DNA of 64,000 nt from Arthrobacter methylotrophus (GCF_039539965.1 NZ_BAABED010000001.1:2666001-2730000), one strand, 5' to 3'; positions 1 through 9,172 are shown, counted from the first letter of the stretch. Numbers and translations: made by a program. Notes: generated by a model not told the origin, from the sequence alone.

Positions 1-962
1 CCAACGGCGGCCACCAGGTCTCCTACGGCGAGGACCAGTACACGGAACGGCTCCACGAAGTCATGGAACAACATTTCGGCGAAGGCATCGAGTGTTTCCC
101 GGTCTTCAACGGCACGGGCGCCAACGTGTTGTCGTTGCAGTCTTTGCTGCCGCGTTGGGGCGCCGTCATTTGCGCCTCGACCGCCCACATCAACATGGAC
201 GAGAACGGTGCCCCGGAGCGGATCGGCGGGATCAAGCTCCTGCAGGTCCCCGCCCCGGACGGCAAGCTGACTCCCGAACTGATCGACCGCGAGGCCTGGG
301 GTTGGGGCGATGAGCACCGTGCGCAGCCGTTGGCCGTGTCCATCACGCAAACCACGGAGCTCGGCACCTGCTATACACCGGAAGAAATCCGCGCGATCGC
401 GGACCACATCCATGCCAAGGGCATGAAACTGCACATGGACGGTGCCCGGCTCGCCAATGCTGCCGCCCATCTTGGAGTGCCATTGCGGACGTTCACCCGC
501 GACGCCGGCGTCGACATTCTGTCCTTCGGCGGCACCAAGAACGGACTCCTGTTCGGCGAGGTCGTCGTTGCGCTGAATCCCGAGGCCGCCCACGGACTCA
601 AGTTCCTACGCAAGATGAACATGCAACTGGCCTCCAAGATGCGATTCATCTCGGTCCAGTTCATCGCACTTCTGGAATCCGGACTGTGGCTTCGCTCCGC
701 GGAGCACGCAAACGCCATGGCTGCACGGCTGCGTGCCGCCGTCGACTCCATTGAGGGTGTGGAGCCTACCCAGGCTACCGAGTCCAACGGAGTTTTCGCG
801 GTGCTGCCCGCCGGCGTCGCCGATCGCCTCCGTTCCTCCTTCAAGTTCTACGACTGGAACGAAGCGAACCGCGAGGTGCGCTGGATGTGCTCCTTCGACA
901 CCACGGAAGAGGACATCGATTCTTTCGTTGCCGCCATCAAGCGCGAGCTGGCCCCGGCATAG
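1..962 (+). CDS. Low-specificity L-threonine aldolase (5' end outside window)
   Basis: PLP-dependent lyase of fold type I that would cleave L-threonine or L-allo-threonine to glycine and acetaldehyde. The reading frame is open from base 3, where it reads NGGHQVSYGEDQYT, a motif typical of the N-terminus of this family, so only a short leader is missing. The Schiff-base lysine is visible in FGGTKNG (AAG at 537-539), and HMDGARLANA is the family's aspartate-containing motif that contacts the pyridine ring. The C-terminus is complete. A related beta-eliminating lyase (for example a tryptophanase-like or phenylserine aldolase activity) cannot be excluded, but the motifs fit threonine aldolase best. 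No operon partner is visible; the next gene starts about 60 bases downstream. Confidence 0.88.
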   Translation, partial: NGGHQVSYGEDQYTERLHEVMEQHFGEGIECFPVFNGTGANVLSLQSLLPRWGAVICASTAHINMDENGAPERIGGIKLLQVPAPDGKLTPELIDREAWGWGDEHRAQPLAVSITQTTELGTCYTPEEIRAIADHIHAKGMKLHMDGARLANAAAHLGVPLRTFTRDAGVDILSFGGTKNGLLFGEVVVALNPEAAHGLKFLRKMNMQLASKMRFISVQFIALLESGLWLRSAEHANAMAARLRAAVDSIEGVEPTQATESNGVFAVLPAGVADRLRSSFKFYDWNEANREVRWMCSFDTTEEDIDSFVAAIKRELAPA

Positions 963-1023
963 GCCTGCGTGCGGGGCGGCGTGGCTTCAGGGTTTCGCCG
1001 CCCCGGGCACATAATCTGCGAAG

Positions 1024-1689
1024 GTGAACGCACTCGCACAGGTTCCCGCGGATTTTTTGCATGCGTTGGGAACGCTACGAAAAGCACAGTGCCGGAGCGA
1101 GCTGCGGCTCGCGGAGATTCCGGCACCGTCCCGCTTGGCCCCCTACGCTGTAGCCCTGGGGGCCGAGGTCTTCAGCCGTTCGACGCGTCCGGTCCGGACT
1201 CCTGTCCATGGCCCTGCAGCCATGGCGTTTACCCACGAGAACCCCTCCGGACCCGCCAGTACGGCCGATGATAATGATGACGAGCTTGCCACGGGCAGAT
1301 TCATCCTCCTCCATGACCCGGACGGCTCCGCCGTGTGGGATGGGGAATTCCGGATCGTGACCTACATCCGGGCACAGCTGGACGCCGAGATGGGCAACGA
1401 CGCGATGCTCGGTTCCGTGGCCTGGACGTGGCTCGTGGACGCCCTCGAAAGCCAATCCGCGCAGTACCGGGCGGCGGGAGGTACAGCCACACGCATCCTG
1501 TCGGAGAGCTTCGGTACCTTGGCTGAAAGACCGGAAACCATCGACATCGAACTTCGCGCCTCGTGGACGCCGGCGTCTTCCGATGCCCAGGCACATCTGG
1601 AGGCCTGGTGCGACATGGTCTGCACGTTCGCCGGGCTCCCTCCCTTGCCTCCCGGCGTCACACCCCTGCCACGTCGGCGGCTCACCTGA
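1024..1689 (+). CDS. DUF3000 family protein
   Basis: A 221-residue protein starting with GTG. Its sequence and its place directly before an RNase D gene match DUF3000, a family restricted to actinobacteria (M. tuberculosis Rv2680 sits in the same position before Rv2681). The N-terminal part (about residues 10-60) is the conserved section, followed by a variable linker rich in small and acidic residues. A second conserved section (about 85-200) holds a WTWLVDAL helix and EAWCDMVCTFAGLPPLPPG near the end. No membrane segment, signal peptide or catalytic motif is evident. Function is unknown. Gene order suggests a link with RNA turnover, which is inference only. Confidence 0.82.
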   Translation: MNALAQVPADFLHALGTLRKAQCRSELRLAEIPAPSRLAPYAVALGAEVFSRSTRPVRTPVHGPAAMAFTHENPSGPASTADDNDDELATGRFILLHDPDGSAVWDGEFRIVTYIRAQLDAEMGNDAMLGSVAWTWLVDALESQSAQYRAAGGTATRILSESFGTLAERPETIDIELRASWTPASSDAQAHLEAWCDMVCTFAGLPPLPPGVTPLPRRRLT

Positions 1690-1758
1690 ACGCCGTCGGG
1701 GTGCTCTGGAATGCGTGGACGGACCGGCCACGCACAGAGTCGGTAAACTGAAGGCACC

Positions 1759-3096
1759 ATGACCCCTGAAAATCTGGAACCCACCACAGCCGGCGCTCCG
1801 GCTGCTGATCCCACACCACACATCACGGTAGACGGCTTTGATGGCCGGATACCCGAAATCATCGATCTGGATGCCCCGCGTGAGGGTGTACCCCTTGTCA
1901 TCGACACCTTATCCGGCTTGGAGCGGTGCGCTGCTGCCATCGCCGCGGGAACCGGCCCCGCCGGGGTCGACGCCGAACGCGCCTCGGGTTTCCGCTACGG
2001 TCAACGCGCCTTCCTGGTGCAGATCAGACGCGACGGCGCAGGCACCTGGCTGATCGACCCTGAGCCCTTCGATGACCTGAAGATCATTAACGAAGCGCTG
2101 CGCGGCGTCGAATGGATCCTGCACGCCGCGACTCAGGATCTTCCGTGCCTGGCCGAGCTCGGCATGTGGCCCGACAAGCTTTTCGACACCGAGCTCGCTG
2201 CTCGGCTTGCCGGGCTGCCGCGCGTTGGCCTCGCCGCCGTCATTGAGCAGCTCCTTGGTTTCGGCCTCGCCAAGGAGCACTCCGCTGCCGACTGGTCCAC
2301 CCGCCCCCTTCCCGAACCATGGCTGCGTTACGCAGCCCTCGACGTCGAAGTCCTCGCCGAACTGCGCGAAGAACTCATGGAACTCCTGGAAGCGGACGGA
2401 AAGCTTGAATTCGCCGAACAGGAATTCGCCGGCATCCTTGGAGCCGGACTCCCGGCACCGAGGATTGACCCGTGGCGCAAGACCTCCGGCCTGCACCAAA
2501 TCCGCGACCGCCGTCAATTAGCCGCCGTGCGCGAGCTGTGGTACGAACGGGACCAGCTTGCGCGCAAACGCGATGTTGCTCCCAGCCGCCTCATTCCGGA
2601 TTCCGCTTTGGTAGCCGCCGCCAAGGCGATGCCGGCTACCGTTCCGCAGCTCCTCGCCACCAAGGGTTTCCACGGGCGGGCCGCGCAGCGGGAAGCGCCA
2701 CGCTGGTTGCGCTGCGTTACCGCCGCAAGGAGCACCGAGGACCTTCCTCCGTTGCATTTACCGACCAACGCTCCGCCGCCCCCGCGTGTGTGGACAGACC
2801 GTGATCCGGAGGCCGCAGCGCGCTTGGGGACTGCCCGGCCCAAGCTTCAAGCGGCTGCCGACGAGCTCAAACTTCCCGTGGAGAACCTCCTCACTCCGGA
2901 CTACATGAGGCGTGTACTGTGGCGGCCGCCGTCGGACCTCACCGTCGATTCCGTAGCGGAAGAGCTGCGCGCCCTCGGCGCCCGGGAGTGGCAAATCGCC
3001 ATCACGGCACCCATCCTCACCGAGGCGTCACTGAATCCGCAACCGCTGCCGCCCAAGGAGCCGAAAGAGCCGAGGAGCGCGGCTCCCAGCAACTGA
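1759..3096 (+). CDS. rnd: Ribonuclease D-like 3'-5' exoribonuclease with HRDC domain
   Basis: A 445-residue DEDD-family exonuclease acting on structured RNA 3' ends. The N-terminal catalytic domain (about residues 30-220) shows the acidic motifs: GVDAERA near the start (exo I), ILHAATQDLPCL (exo II) and YAALDVEVLAEL (exo III, with the expected Tyr followed by Asp). A nucleic-acid-binding HRDC domain follows (about 240-330, starting near VRELWYERDQLARKRD), then a C-terminal extension. The ATG at 1759 has GAAGG a few bases upstream. It follows DUF3000 by 69 bases, as in M. tuberculosis and Streptomyces. The extension past the HRDC domain ends in a proline- and glutamate-rich tail. Confidence 0.88.
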   Translation: MTPENLEPTTAGAPAADPTPHITVDGFDGRIPEIIDLDAPREGVPLVIDTLSGLERCAAAIAAGTGPAGVDAERASGFRYGQRAFLVQIRRDGAGTWLIDPEPFDDLKIINEALRGVEWILHAATQDLPCLAELGMWPDKLFDTELAARLAGLPRVGLAAVIEQLLGFGLAKEHSAADWSTRPLPEPWLRYAALDVEVLAELREELMELLEADGKLEFAEQEFAGILGAGLPAPRIDPWRKTSGLHQIRDRRQLAAVRELWYERDQLARKRDVAPSRLIPDSALVAAAKAMPATVPQLLATKGFHGRAAQREAPRWLRCVTAARSTEDLPPLHLPTNAPPPPRVWTDRDPEAAARLGTARPKLQAAADELKLPVENLLTPDYMRRVLWRPPSDLTVDSVAEELRALGAREWQIAITAPILTEASLNPQPLPPKEPKEPRSAAPSN

Positions 3097-3124
3097 ATCA
3101 TGCACAGCCCGTTGGGCCTGAGGG

Positions 3125-3244
3125 CCCCAAGCCCAACGCTCGCTCACATCGAACGCCCCCAAGCCCAACGCTCGCTCACATCCGACCGCGGTTCCTGCGG
3201 GATGTGAGCGAGGATCCGGCGAGGGGACGTCATATGTGAGCGAG
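3125..3244 (+). repeat. Direct and inverted repeat cluster between rnd and fadA
   Basis: Two identical 26-base copies lie at 3125-3150 and 3157-3182, separated by 6 bases; each ends in CGCTCGCTCACATC. The reverse complement of this end, ATGTGAGCGAG, appears twice more at 3202-3212 and 3234-3244. The four copies of CTCGCTCACAT (two forward, two reverse) can form alternative hairpins. The cluster sits just after the rnd stop codon and before the fadA promoter. It could be a REP-like intergenic element or part of the rnd terminator. I saw no other copy of this motif in the window. Confidence 0.75.
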
Positions 3245-3262
3245 GATCGGAATTTGTTCTCC

Positions 3263-3291
3263 TTGCGCGCTAAGTTACCGGCGAGTAACAT
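3263..3291 (+). promoter_or_regulatory. Candidate fadA-fadB promoter
   Basis: TTGCGC at 3263-3268 and TAACAT at 3286-3291 are separated by exactly 17 bases, a reasonable SigA-type promoter. The predicted start of transcription falls near 3298, leaving a leader of about 60 bases before the fadA ATG. Assignment is by eye. Confidence 0.5.
3274..3289 (+). promoter_or_regulatory. Inverted repeat GTTAC-N6-GTAAC in the fadA promoter
   Basis: GTTACCGGCGAGTAAC lies in the spacer and -10 region of the candidate fadA promoter. TTAC/GTAA inverted repeats of this size are typical operators of TetR-family fatty-acid regulators in actinobacteria, so binding here would block RNA polymerase. No regulator gene lies next to it; the cognate protein is inferred to be encoded elsewhere. 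Confidence 0.5.
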
Positions 3292-3357
3292 AGCGGTAAA
3301 TGACGCCGACTCCCTCTCAGGGCTGTCCGGCATCCCTGTCTCAACGAGGAGCCACAC

Positions 3358-4653
3358 ATGAGCCACAGCGGGAACAGCGCCAAGCCCCGGATTGTCCGCG
3401 ACGTCGTCTTCGTGGACGGTGTCCGGACGCCTTTCGGCAAAGCAGGCGAAAAGGGCATCTATGCGGGGACCCGCGCCGACGACCTGATCGTCAAGTGCAT
3501 CCGAGAACTCATGCGCCGCAACCCTGCTTTGCCCGCCGAGCGCGTCGACGAAGTCGCCATCGCTGCCACGACGCAAACCGGCGACCAGGGCCTGACGATC
3601 GGGCGTACTGCTGCTCTCCTGGCCGGTCTCCCCCGCAGCGTGCCGGGCTTTGCCATCGACCGCATGTGTGCCGGGGCGATGACGGCGGTCACGACGACGG
3701 CAAGCGGCATTGGTTTCGGTGCGTACGACGTCGTGATTGCCGGCGGTGTTGAGCACATGGGCAACCACCCCATGGGCGCCGGCGCGGATCCGAACCCGCG
3801 GTTCATGTCCGAACGGATCGTGGATCCAGCTGCGCTGAACATGGGCAATACTGCCGAAAACCTGCACGACCGCTTCCCGGCAATCACCAAAGAGCGCACG
3901 GACATCTATGCAGCGGCATCCCAGGCAAAACTAGCTGCGGCCTACGGCAAGGGCCAGATCCAGCCGGATCTGGTCCCGGTCGCCACGATGAAGCCCGGGG
4001 AAGGCTGGACGGTCAACATCACCGACGAGCCGCCGCGCCCCGGAACCACGGTGGCCGACCTCGCGGAACTGCGCACGCCGTTCCGCGCACACGGCCGCGT
4101 CACGGCGGGCAATGCCGCCGGATTGAACGACGGCGCGACGGCGGCAGTCCTCGCCTCCGCCGAAGCTGCCCAGGAGCTCGGCTTGTCCGTGAAAATGCGT
4201 CTGGTCTCCTATGCCTTCGCCGGTGTCGAGCCGGAAGTCATGGGAATCGGACCGGTCCCGGCCACCGAGAAGGCGCTCAAGAACGCCGGACTCGGCATCG
4301 AAGACATCGGCCTGTTCGAGATCAACGAGGCCTTCGCCGTGCAAGTCCTGAGCTTCCTGGACCACTTCGGAATCGCCGACGACGACCCGCGCGTCAACCG
4401 CTACGGCGGGGCGATCGCCGTCGGGCATCCGTTGGCATCCTCCGGCGTGCGGCTCATGAACCAACTCGCCCGCCAGTTCGAGGAAGACCCGTCAGTCCGT
4501 TACGGCATGACCACCATGTGCATAGGCTTGGGCATGGGCGCCACGGTTATATGGGAGAACCCGCGTCACCCCGACTACAACAACGACTACAACAGCTATG
4601 ACAGCGCGACAGAGAACTCAGCAGACACCGCTACCCAGGGAGCCACAGCATGA
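3358..4653 (+). CDS. fadA: Acetyl-CoA acetyltransferase / 3-ketoacyl-CoA thiolase
   Basis: A 431-residue thiolase that cleaves 3-ketoacyl-CoA with CoA in the last step of beta-oxidation. The nucleophilic cysteine is Cys104 in DRMCAGAM. The catalytic histidine lies in AVGHPLASSG and the second cysteine in TTMCIGLGMG near the C-terminus, with NEAFAVQ between them, all in the canonical order. The last ~25 residues after the thiolase core form a low-complexity tail rich in Asn, Asp, Ser and Thr. The stop codon overlaps the start of the next gene by ATGA, so the two subunits of the trifunctional complex are translationally coupled. The order matches M. tuberculosis fadA-fadB (Rv0859-Rv0860). Confidence 0.92.
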   Translation: MSHSGNSAKPRIVRDVVFVDGVRTPFGKAGEKGIYAGTRADDLIVKCIRELMRRNPALPAERVDEVAIAATTQTGDQGLTIGRTAALLAGLPRSVPGFAIDRMCAGAMTAVTTTASGIGFGAYDVVIAGGVEHMGNHPMGAGADPNPRFMSERIVDPAALNMGNTAENLHDRFPAITKERTDIYAAASQAKLAAAYGKGQIQPDLVPVATMKPGEGWTVNITDEPPRPGTTVADLAELRTPFRAHGRVTAGNAAGLNDGATAAVLASAEAAQELGLSVKMRLVSYAFAGVEPEVMGIGPVPATEKALKNAGLGIEDIGLFEINEAFAVQVLSFLDHFGIADDDPRVNRYGGAIAVGHPLASSGVRLMNQLARQFEEDPSVRYGMTTMCIGLGMGATVIWENPRHPDYNNDYNSYDSATENSADTATQGATA

Positions 4654-6800
4654 GCGCCGCCCAATTCCAGCAACTGGCCGATCTGTTCCCGGACGAGACA
4701 GTGACCCATTCCTATGTCCAGGACATCAAACTCTCCGGCAATGCCGGAACGTTCGCCCTGATCACCCTGGACAACGGTCTGGACCACACCAAGCCCACCA
4801 CCCTCGGGCCAAATACCCTGGTCGAGCTCGGGACGGTACTTGAAGGCCTCAAGGATCGCGCTGCGCGCGGCGAGATCGTCGGCGTCGGTGTCACGGGCAA
4901 GCCGTACTTCCTGGTGGCCGGAGCGGACCTCTCAGCGGTCAAGCGGCTCCATGAGCGCGATCACGGACTGTGGATGGCGCAGCTCGGCCATGACGTCTAC
5001 GGCACGCTCGCCGATCTGGGCGTTCCCAGCTTCGCCTTCATCAATGGCCTTGCGCTCGGCGGTGGCCTCGAAATCGCCCTCCAGTCAACGTACCGCACCG
5101 TCTCGACCGCGGCGGGAGCCCTCGCTTTGCCTGAAGCGTTCATCGGGCTCGTCCCGGGCTGGGGCGGTGTCTACCTCCTGCCGCGCCTCATCGGTCCGGA
5201 AAACGCCGTCAAGGTCATGATCGAGAGCCCGCTGAACAACAACCGCACCCTCACCGGCCCCCAGGCATTCCATCTCGGCATTGCCGACGCCATCTTCGAG
5301 CCTGCGGACTTCATGGAGCAGTCCATTGACTGGGCAGCGAAAGTAATTGCCGGCGAGATCATCCCGAACCGGGGGAACTCCGTGGACCCGGCAGATCCTG
5401 CCGTTGCCGAACGCTGGGCCGGCGCCGTGACAGCGGGCCGCGCGTTCGTGGAAGCCAAGACTTCCAACGCTTCGCCGGCTCCGGCAAAGGTGCTGGATCT
5501 TCTCGAGGCCAACCGGACCATGGGCAAAGCGGCATCGGCGGCCTTGGAATGCGAGACGCTCGCCGAGTTGATGCAGACGGACGAGTTCCGTTCCACCGTC
5601 TATGCTTTCCTGGACCTCGTGCAGAAAAGGTCCAAACGGCCGGCGGGTGCGCCCGACCGCAAACTCGCACGCCCGGTGACGAAGATCGGCGTCGTAGGCG
5701 CCGGACTCATGGCGAGCCAGCTCGCCCTGCTGTTCGCGCGCCAGCTCAAAGTGCCCGTTGTCCTGGCGGACATCGATCAGGAGAGGGTGGACAAAGGCGT
5801 CTCCTATGTCCATGCGGAGGTGGACAAGCTCCTCGGCAAGAAGCGGATCAGCTCCGACGCCGCCAACCGGACCAAGGCCCTGGTCAGCGGCTCCGTTTCC
5901 AAAGACTCATTCGCCGATGCCGACTTCGTCATTGAAGCGGTCTTCGAAGAACTCAATGTCAAGAAGCAGGTCTTCGCCGAATTGGAGGCCATCGTCTCCC
6001 CCGAATGCATCCTCGCGACCAACACTTCATCGCTGTCCGTGACAGCGATGGCCGAAGACCTGGAGCACCCGGAGCGCCTGGTCGGCTTCCACTTCTTCAA
6101 CCCGGTTGCAGTCATGCCGCTCCTGGAGATCGTGCGTGCCCCGAAGACCGACGACGCCGTGCTGGCTACCGCGTTCGAGCTCGCCAAAGGGTTGAAGAAA
6201 TCAGCAGTGCTGGTCAAGGACGCCGCCGCGTTCGTCGTCAATCGGATCCTGCTGCGACTCATGGGCGAAGTCATTGCCGCGTTTGACGAAGGGACGCCGG
6301 CGGAAGTCGCCGACTCGGCGCTGCGACCCATGGGCCTGCCGATGAGTCCGTTCACCCTCAGCGCGATGGTGGGCCTACCGGTAGCCCAGCACGTTCAGGA
6401 ATCGCTCCACGCAGCCTTCGGCGAGCGTTTTCCGGTATCCCAGAACCTGCAGAAGCTGGTTGACAACGGCGTTACGTCGCTCTGGGCACCTGGTCCTGAC
6501 GGAACACCGGTGATCCCCGCGGACACCCTGGCGCTCATGTCCTTCGGCACCACCCCGTCCACGGCCGAGGAAGTCCTGCGCCGTACACAGGACGCATTGG
6601 CCGAGGAGATCGGGCTCATGCTTTCCGAAGGCGTGGTGGCAGGGCCGGAAGACATCGATCTCTGTGTCATCCTCGGAGCCGGCTGGCCGATGTTCCTGGG
6701 TGGTATCACCCCGTATCTGGACCGTGTCGGCGCTTCAGAGCGCGTCAACGGCAGACGCTTCCTGGCACCCGGGATCGCTTCGAAGCCGTCCGCGGGCTAG
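4650..6800 (+). CDS. fadB: 3-hydroxyacyl-CoA dehydrogenase / enoyl-CoA hydratase fusion (FadB/FadJ type)
   Basis: A 716-residue multifunctional beta-oxidation subunit that hydrates enoyl-CoA and oxidises 3-hydroxyacyl-CoA with NAD. The N-terminal crotonase domain (about residues 1-300) shows the oxyanion-hole motif NGLALGGGLEIALQ and an ALPEAFIGLVPGWGG segment. The dehydrogenase begins at about residue 345 with the NAD-binding KIGVVGAGLMASQLALLF, and carries the catalytic histidine in GFHFFNPVAVMPLLEIV. The C-terminal 3HCDH domain runs to the end. Length matches the family (~715-720). It overlaps fadA by 4 bases and shares its promoter. Confidence 0.92.
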   Translation: MSAAQFQQLADLFPDETVTHSYVQDIKLSGNAGTFALITLDNGLDHTKPTTLGPNTLVELGTVLEGLKDRAARGEIVGVGVTGKPYFLVAGADLSAVKRLHERDHGLWMAQLGHDVYGTLADLGVPSFAFINGLALGGGLEIALQSTYRTVSTAAGALALPEAFIGLVPGWGGVYLLPRLIGPENAVKVMIESPLNNNRTLTGPQAFHLGIADAIFEPADFMEQSIDWAAKVIAGEIIPNRGNSVDPADPAVAERWAGAVTAGRAFVEAKTSNASPAPAKVLDLLEANRTMGKAASAALECETLAELMQTDEFRSTVYAFLDLVQKRSKRPAGAPDRKLARPVTKIGVVGAGLMASQLALLFARQLKVPVVLADIDQERVDKGVSYVHAEVDKLLGKKRISSDAANRTKALVSGSVSKDSFADADFVIEAVFEELNVKKQVFAELEAIVSPECILATNTSSLSVTAMAEDLEHPERLVGFHFFNPVAVMPLLEIVRAPKTDDAVLATAFELAKGLKKSAVLVKDAAAFVVNRILLRLMGEVIAAFDEGTPAEVADSALRPMGLPMSPFTLSAMVGLPVAQHVQESLHAAFGERFPVSQNLQKLVDNGVTSLWAPGPDGTPVIPADTLALMSFGTTPSTAEEVLRRTQDALAEEIGLMLSEGVVAGPEDIDLCVILGAGWPMFLGGITPYLDRVGASERVNGRRFLAPGIASKPSAG

Positions 6801-6810
6801 CTGCCCCTTT

Positions 6811-7899
6811 CTAGGGATTGCCTTGGCCGTCGGGTTTTCCCAGCCGCCGGCCAAGGCCACCCAGTGACCGCACCAATTCGCTAAAGGTCTCGCTGGGGTA
6901 GTTTTCAGAAACGATGCGCGCGTTGGGCGGTTCACCCCATAGGCCACGGAAGTCCGCCACCGTCGTACCGATGAGCCTGGGAGCTGCTGTTTCGACGTGC
7001 ACGGTTGCGGCCCGCGCCCGGTACCTTGCGGTTCCGGCGGCGACGGACGCGGCGAAGTAGTCGTGGATGTGCGCCACGTAGCCCTGGTCGTAGCGGCGAT
7101 GGAACTCGAAATAGAAGCGCAGCATATCGCTGACGTGCCTCACGAGCACATTTGAGGCGGTGCTGCGGCTCCCCTCCGGCTGATCCGGCAGGACAAGTTC
7201 CGGCTCCGTACAGCCTGCCTCAGCAGCCAGGGCGGTCACATGTTCGGGTTTGAGTTCGATCCGCTCCGTGGTCTCCAGGGCGCACACCACCGGCAACCGC
7301 TCCTCGGGAAGGCCGGAGAATGCCGCGAACACCTCGGCGGCTGCGTGCGGATCAACGTGCGTGTTCCACTCGGCGGTAGGCGTCGTGTTGCCTTGGTAGT
7401 AGTAACTGCCGCCCATGATCACGACGCCGCGCAGCAGCTCAGGTAGCCGGGGTTCGGCGCGCAGCGCGAGGGCGAAGTTGGTGAGGGGAGCGGTCATCAG
7501 GGCAACCAGTTCTCCCGGCCGGGATCGCGCCGCTTCGACCCAGAGCTCGACGGCGTCGATCTCGCTCACGCTCCCCTGCGGTTCCGGCAACTCGGCGTAG
7601 CCAACGCCTTGCGGCCCGTGGGTTTCCGGCGTGGTGACCAGCGGGATCCGCAGCGGCGCCCGGGCACCGATGGCAACGGGCACCCCGGGACGGCCACACA
7701 ACTCGAGCAAGGACAGGTTGTTGCGTGCCACCTGTTCCGCGGCGACGTTGCCCGGAGTACAGCTGACGGCCACAAGCTCTACCTGTGCCAGGCTGCACAA
7801 GTAGGCTAGGGCGATGGCGTCGTCGATTCCCGTGTCGCAATCCACCAGCAAGCTCACGGGCTCCCGAAGGCCGGCTACCGGCGCGTGTTCCCCGCTCAT
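6811..7899 (-). CDS. Nucleoside hydrolase (inosine/uridine-preferring family)
   Basis: A 362-residue enzyme that would hydrolyse the N-glycosidic bond of ribonucleosides. The calcium-binding aspartate cluster of the family is clear at the N-terminus, LLVDCDTGIDDAIAL. Further family features are a LMTAPLTNFALAL segment, VIMGGSYYYQGN and EWNTHVDPHAA, the region that contacts the ribose and metal. The ATG is preceded by GGAG (minus strand, about 7901-7911). It follows the aldo/keto reductase by only 10 bases, so the two are probably co-transcribed, and it converges with fadB with 10 bases between the stop codons. Substrate preference cannot be told from sequence. Confidence 0.88.
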   Translation of the reverse strand: MSGEHAPVAGLREPVSLLVDCDTGIDDAIALAYLCSLAQVELVAVSCTPGNVAAEQVARNNLSLLELCGRPGVPVAIGARAPLRIPLVTTPETHGPQGVGYAELPEPQGSVSEIDAVELWVEAARSRPGELVALMTAPLTNFALALRAEPRLPELLRGVVIMGGSYYYQGNTTPTAEWNTHVDPHAAAEVFAAFSGLPEERLPVVCALETTERIELKPEHVTALAAEAGCTEPELVLPDQPEGSRSTASNVLVRHVSDMLRFYFEFHRRYDQGYVAHIHDYFAASVAAGTARYRARAATVHVETAAPRLIGTTVADFRGLWGEPPNARIVSENYPSETFSELVRSLGGLGRRLGKPDGQGNP

Positions 7900-7909
7900 G
7901 GCGCACTCC

Positions 7910-8887
7910 TCAGAAAAGAGCTACCTTCGGCGTGCGCGGGAAGATGTCGTCCAATTCCGCGCGCTCCTCTGCGCTCGGTACCCACCGCACGGCCTGGGCG
8001 TTTTCTTCGATTTGCTCGGGACGGGTGGCTCCGGCAATGACACTGCTGACTGCGGGCTGTGCGGCCAGCCAGGAAAAGGCCAGCTGAAGTTCGCTCAGGT
8101 CCCGTGCCTTGGCGAATTGGCTGAACCGGCCCAACTGGACCCAGTCGGCGTCGTTAACCATGTTGGTCCGTGTGTGGCTGAGCCGCGATCCTTCCGGGGC
8201 GCTCCCAGGCGCATACTTACCGGTCAGGAGGCCGTTCGCCAGCGGGAAATACGGCAAGACGCCGAGCCCGAAAGCTTCGGCGGCCGGCAGCACTTCGAGT
8301 TCCGCCCGGCGGTCCAGCAGGTTGTAGTGGTTTTGCGTCGAAATGAAGCGGGGGCCGCCCTGCATTCGGGCGACGTATTCGGCCTCGGCAATCTGCCAGC
8401 CGGCACGGTTGGAGTGGCCGAGGTACCGGACCTTACCGCTTGCGACGAGGTCCTCGAGGGCGGCGAGTGTCTCGTCAACAGGGGTGAGGGGATCCGGGGT
8501 GTGGTACTGATACAAGTCAATCCAGTCGGTGCCAAGGCGACGCAGCGATGCCTCGACGGCCTGGATGATGTAGCGGCGCGAACCCCGGGCACCAAAATCG
8601 TTGCCGTTGGCGCCGCGCATGTCCATGCCGAATTTCGTTGCCACGATCGCGTCGTCCCGGCGGCCCTTGAGCGCAAGGCCCAACATGGTTTCGCTGAGCC
8701 CGGGTTCCCGGCCGTAGACGTCTGCCACGTCGAAAAGGGTGACGCCGGCATCCAACGCGGCGTGCACCACCGCGTTGGTGCCCTCTTGCGATTCGGTGGC
8801 AGTATTGGGCCGGCCGAGATTGTTGCACCCCAAGCCGACTACTGAGACGGTCAATCCGGAATGTCCAAGACGGCGATATTCAGTCAT
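7910..8887 (-). CDS. Aldo/keto reductase
   Basis: A 325-residue NADPH-dependent oxidoreductase with a (beta/alpha)8 barrel. The catalytic tetrad residues can be placed at LFDVADVYGREPGLSE (Asp and Tyr), TKFGMD (Lys) and YQYHTPD (His). The C-terminal cofactor motif VSSVIAGATRPEQIEENAQA is present. It resembles the YghZ/Kv-beta-like branch by length and by the VSVVGLGCNNLGRP start. The ATG has AGGGTGA upstream. It heads a two-gene unit with the nucleoside hydrolase. The natural substrate is not predictable. Confidence 0.88.
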   Translation of the reverse strand: MTEYRRLGHSGLTVSVVGLGCNNLGRPNTATESQEGTNAVVHAALDAGVTLFDVADVYGREPGLSETMLGLALKGRRDDAIVATKFGMDMRGANGNDFGARGSRRYIIQAVEASLRRLGTDWIDLYQYHTPDPLTPVDETLAALEDLVASGKVRYLGHSNRAGWQIAEAEYVARMQGGPRFISTQNHYNLLDRRAELEVLPAAEAFGLGVLPYFPLANGLLTGKYAPGSAPEGSRLSHTRTNMVNDADWVQLGRFSQFAKARDLSELQLAFSWLAAQPAVSSVIAGATRPEQIEENAQAVRWVPSAEERAELDDIFPRTPKVALF

Positions 8888-8926
8888 GATTTCACCCTAC
8901 AATGCCTGCCGGACCCCTGGGGTCAC

Positions 8927-9142
8927 TCAGGATCCGAACGCGATTCCTGCTTCTTCCATCGCGTCATGCAGCTGGGCCATGACCTTCGGCCCCATACCGT
9001 GCAGGGCCGCCACGCGCCCTTCCCCGAACTCGGCGAGCTGTTCCAAGGTTTCCAGCCCTTCGTGAGCGAGGGCCCTGCGTGCCGGGGCGGACAAGCCCTT
9101 TGGCAGCGGCGTATGGCCGGGCCAGTTGCTCTTGGGAGCCAT
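8927..9142 (-). CDS. Small helix-hairpin-helix DNA-binding-like protein
   Basis: A 71-residue protein. Residues about 14-65 read LPKGLSAPARRALAHEGLETLEQLAEFGEGRVAALHGMGPKV in short segments. This is the helix-hairpin-helix arrangement of the RNA polymerase alpha C-terminal domain and of small pathogenicity-locus type proteins; the hairpin is HGMGPKV. It is the last gene of a minus-strand run from dxs, 31 bases after the 186-residue gene, with AAGGGA as ribosome binding site. Binding to DNA is inferred from the fold only; no catalytic residues are seen. Confidence 0.72.
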   Translation of the reverse strand: MAPKSNWPGHTPLPKGLSAPARRALAHEGLETLEQLAEFGEGRVAALHGMGPKVMAQLHDAMEEAGIAFGS

Positions 9143-9172
9143 GGTTGTCCCTTCGAAGCTGGGGTGTGGTCC

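Noticed and set aside
3097..3357. CRISPR array
   Set aside because: Two direct copies with a 6-base gap and inverted partial copies do not have spacers of CRISPR length.
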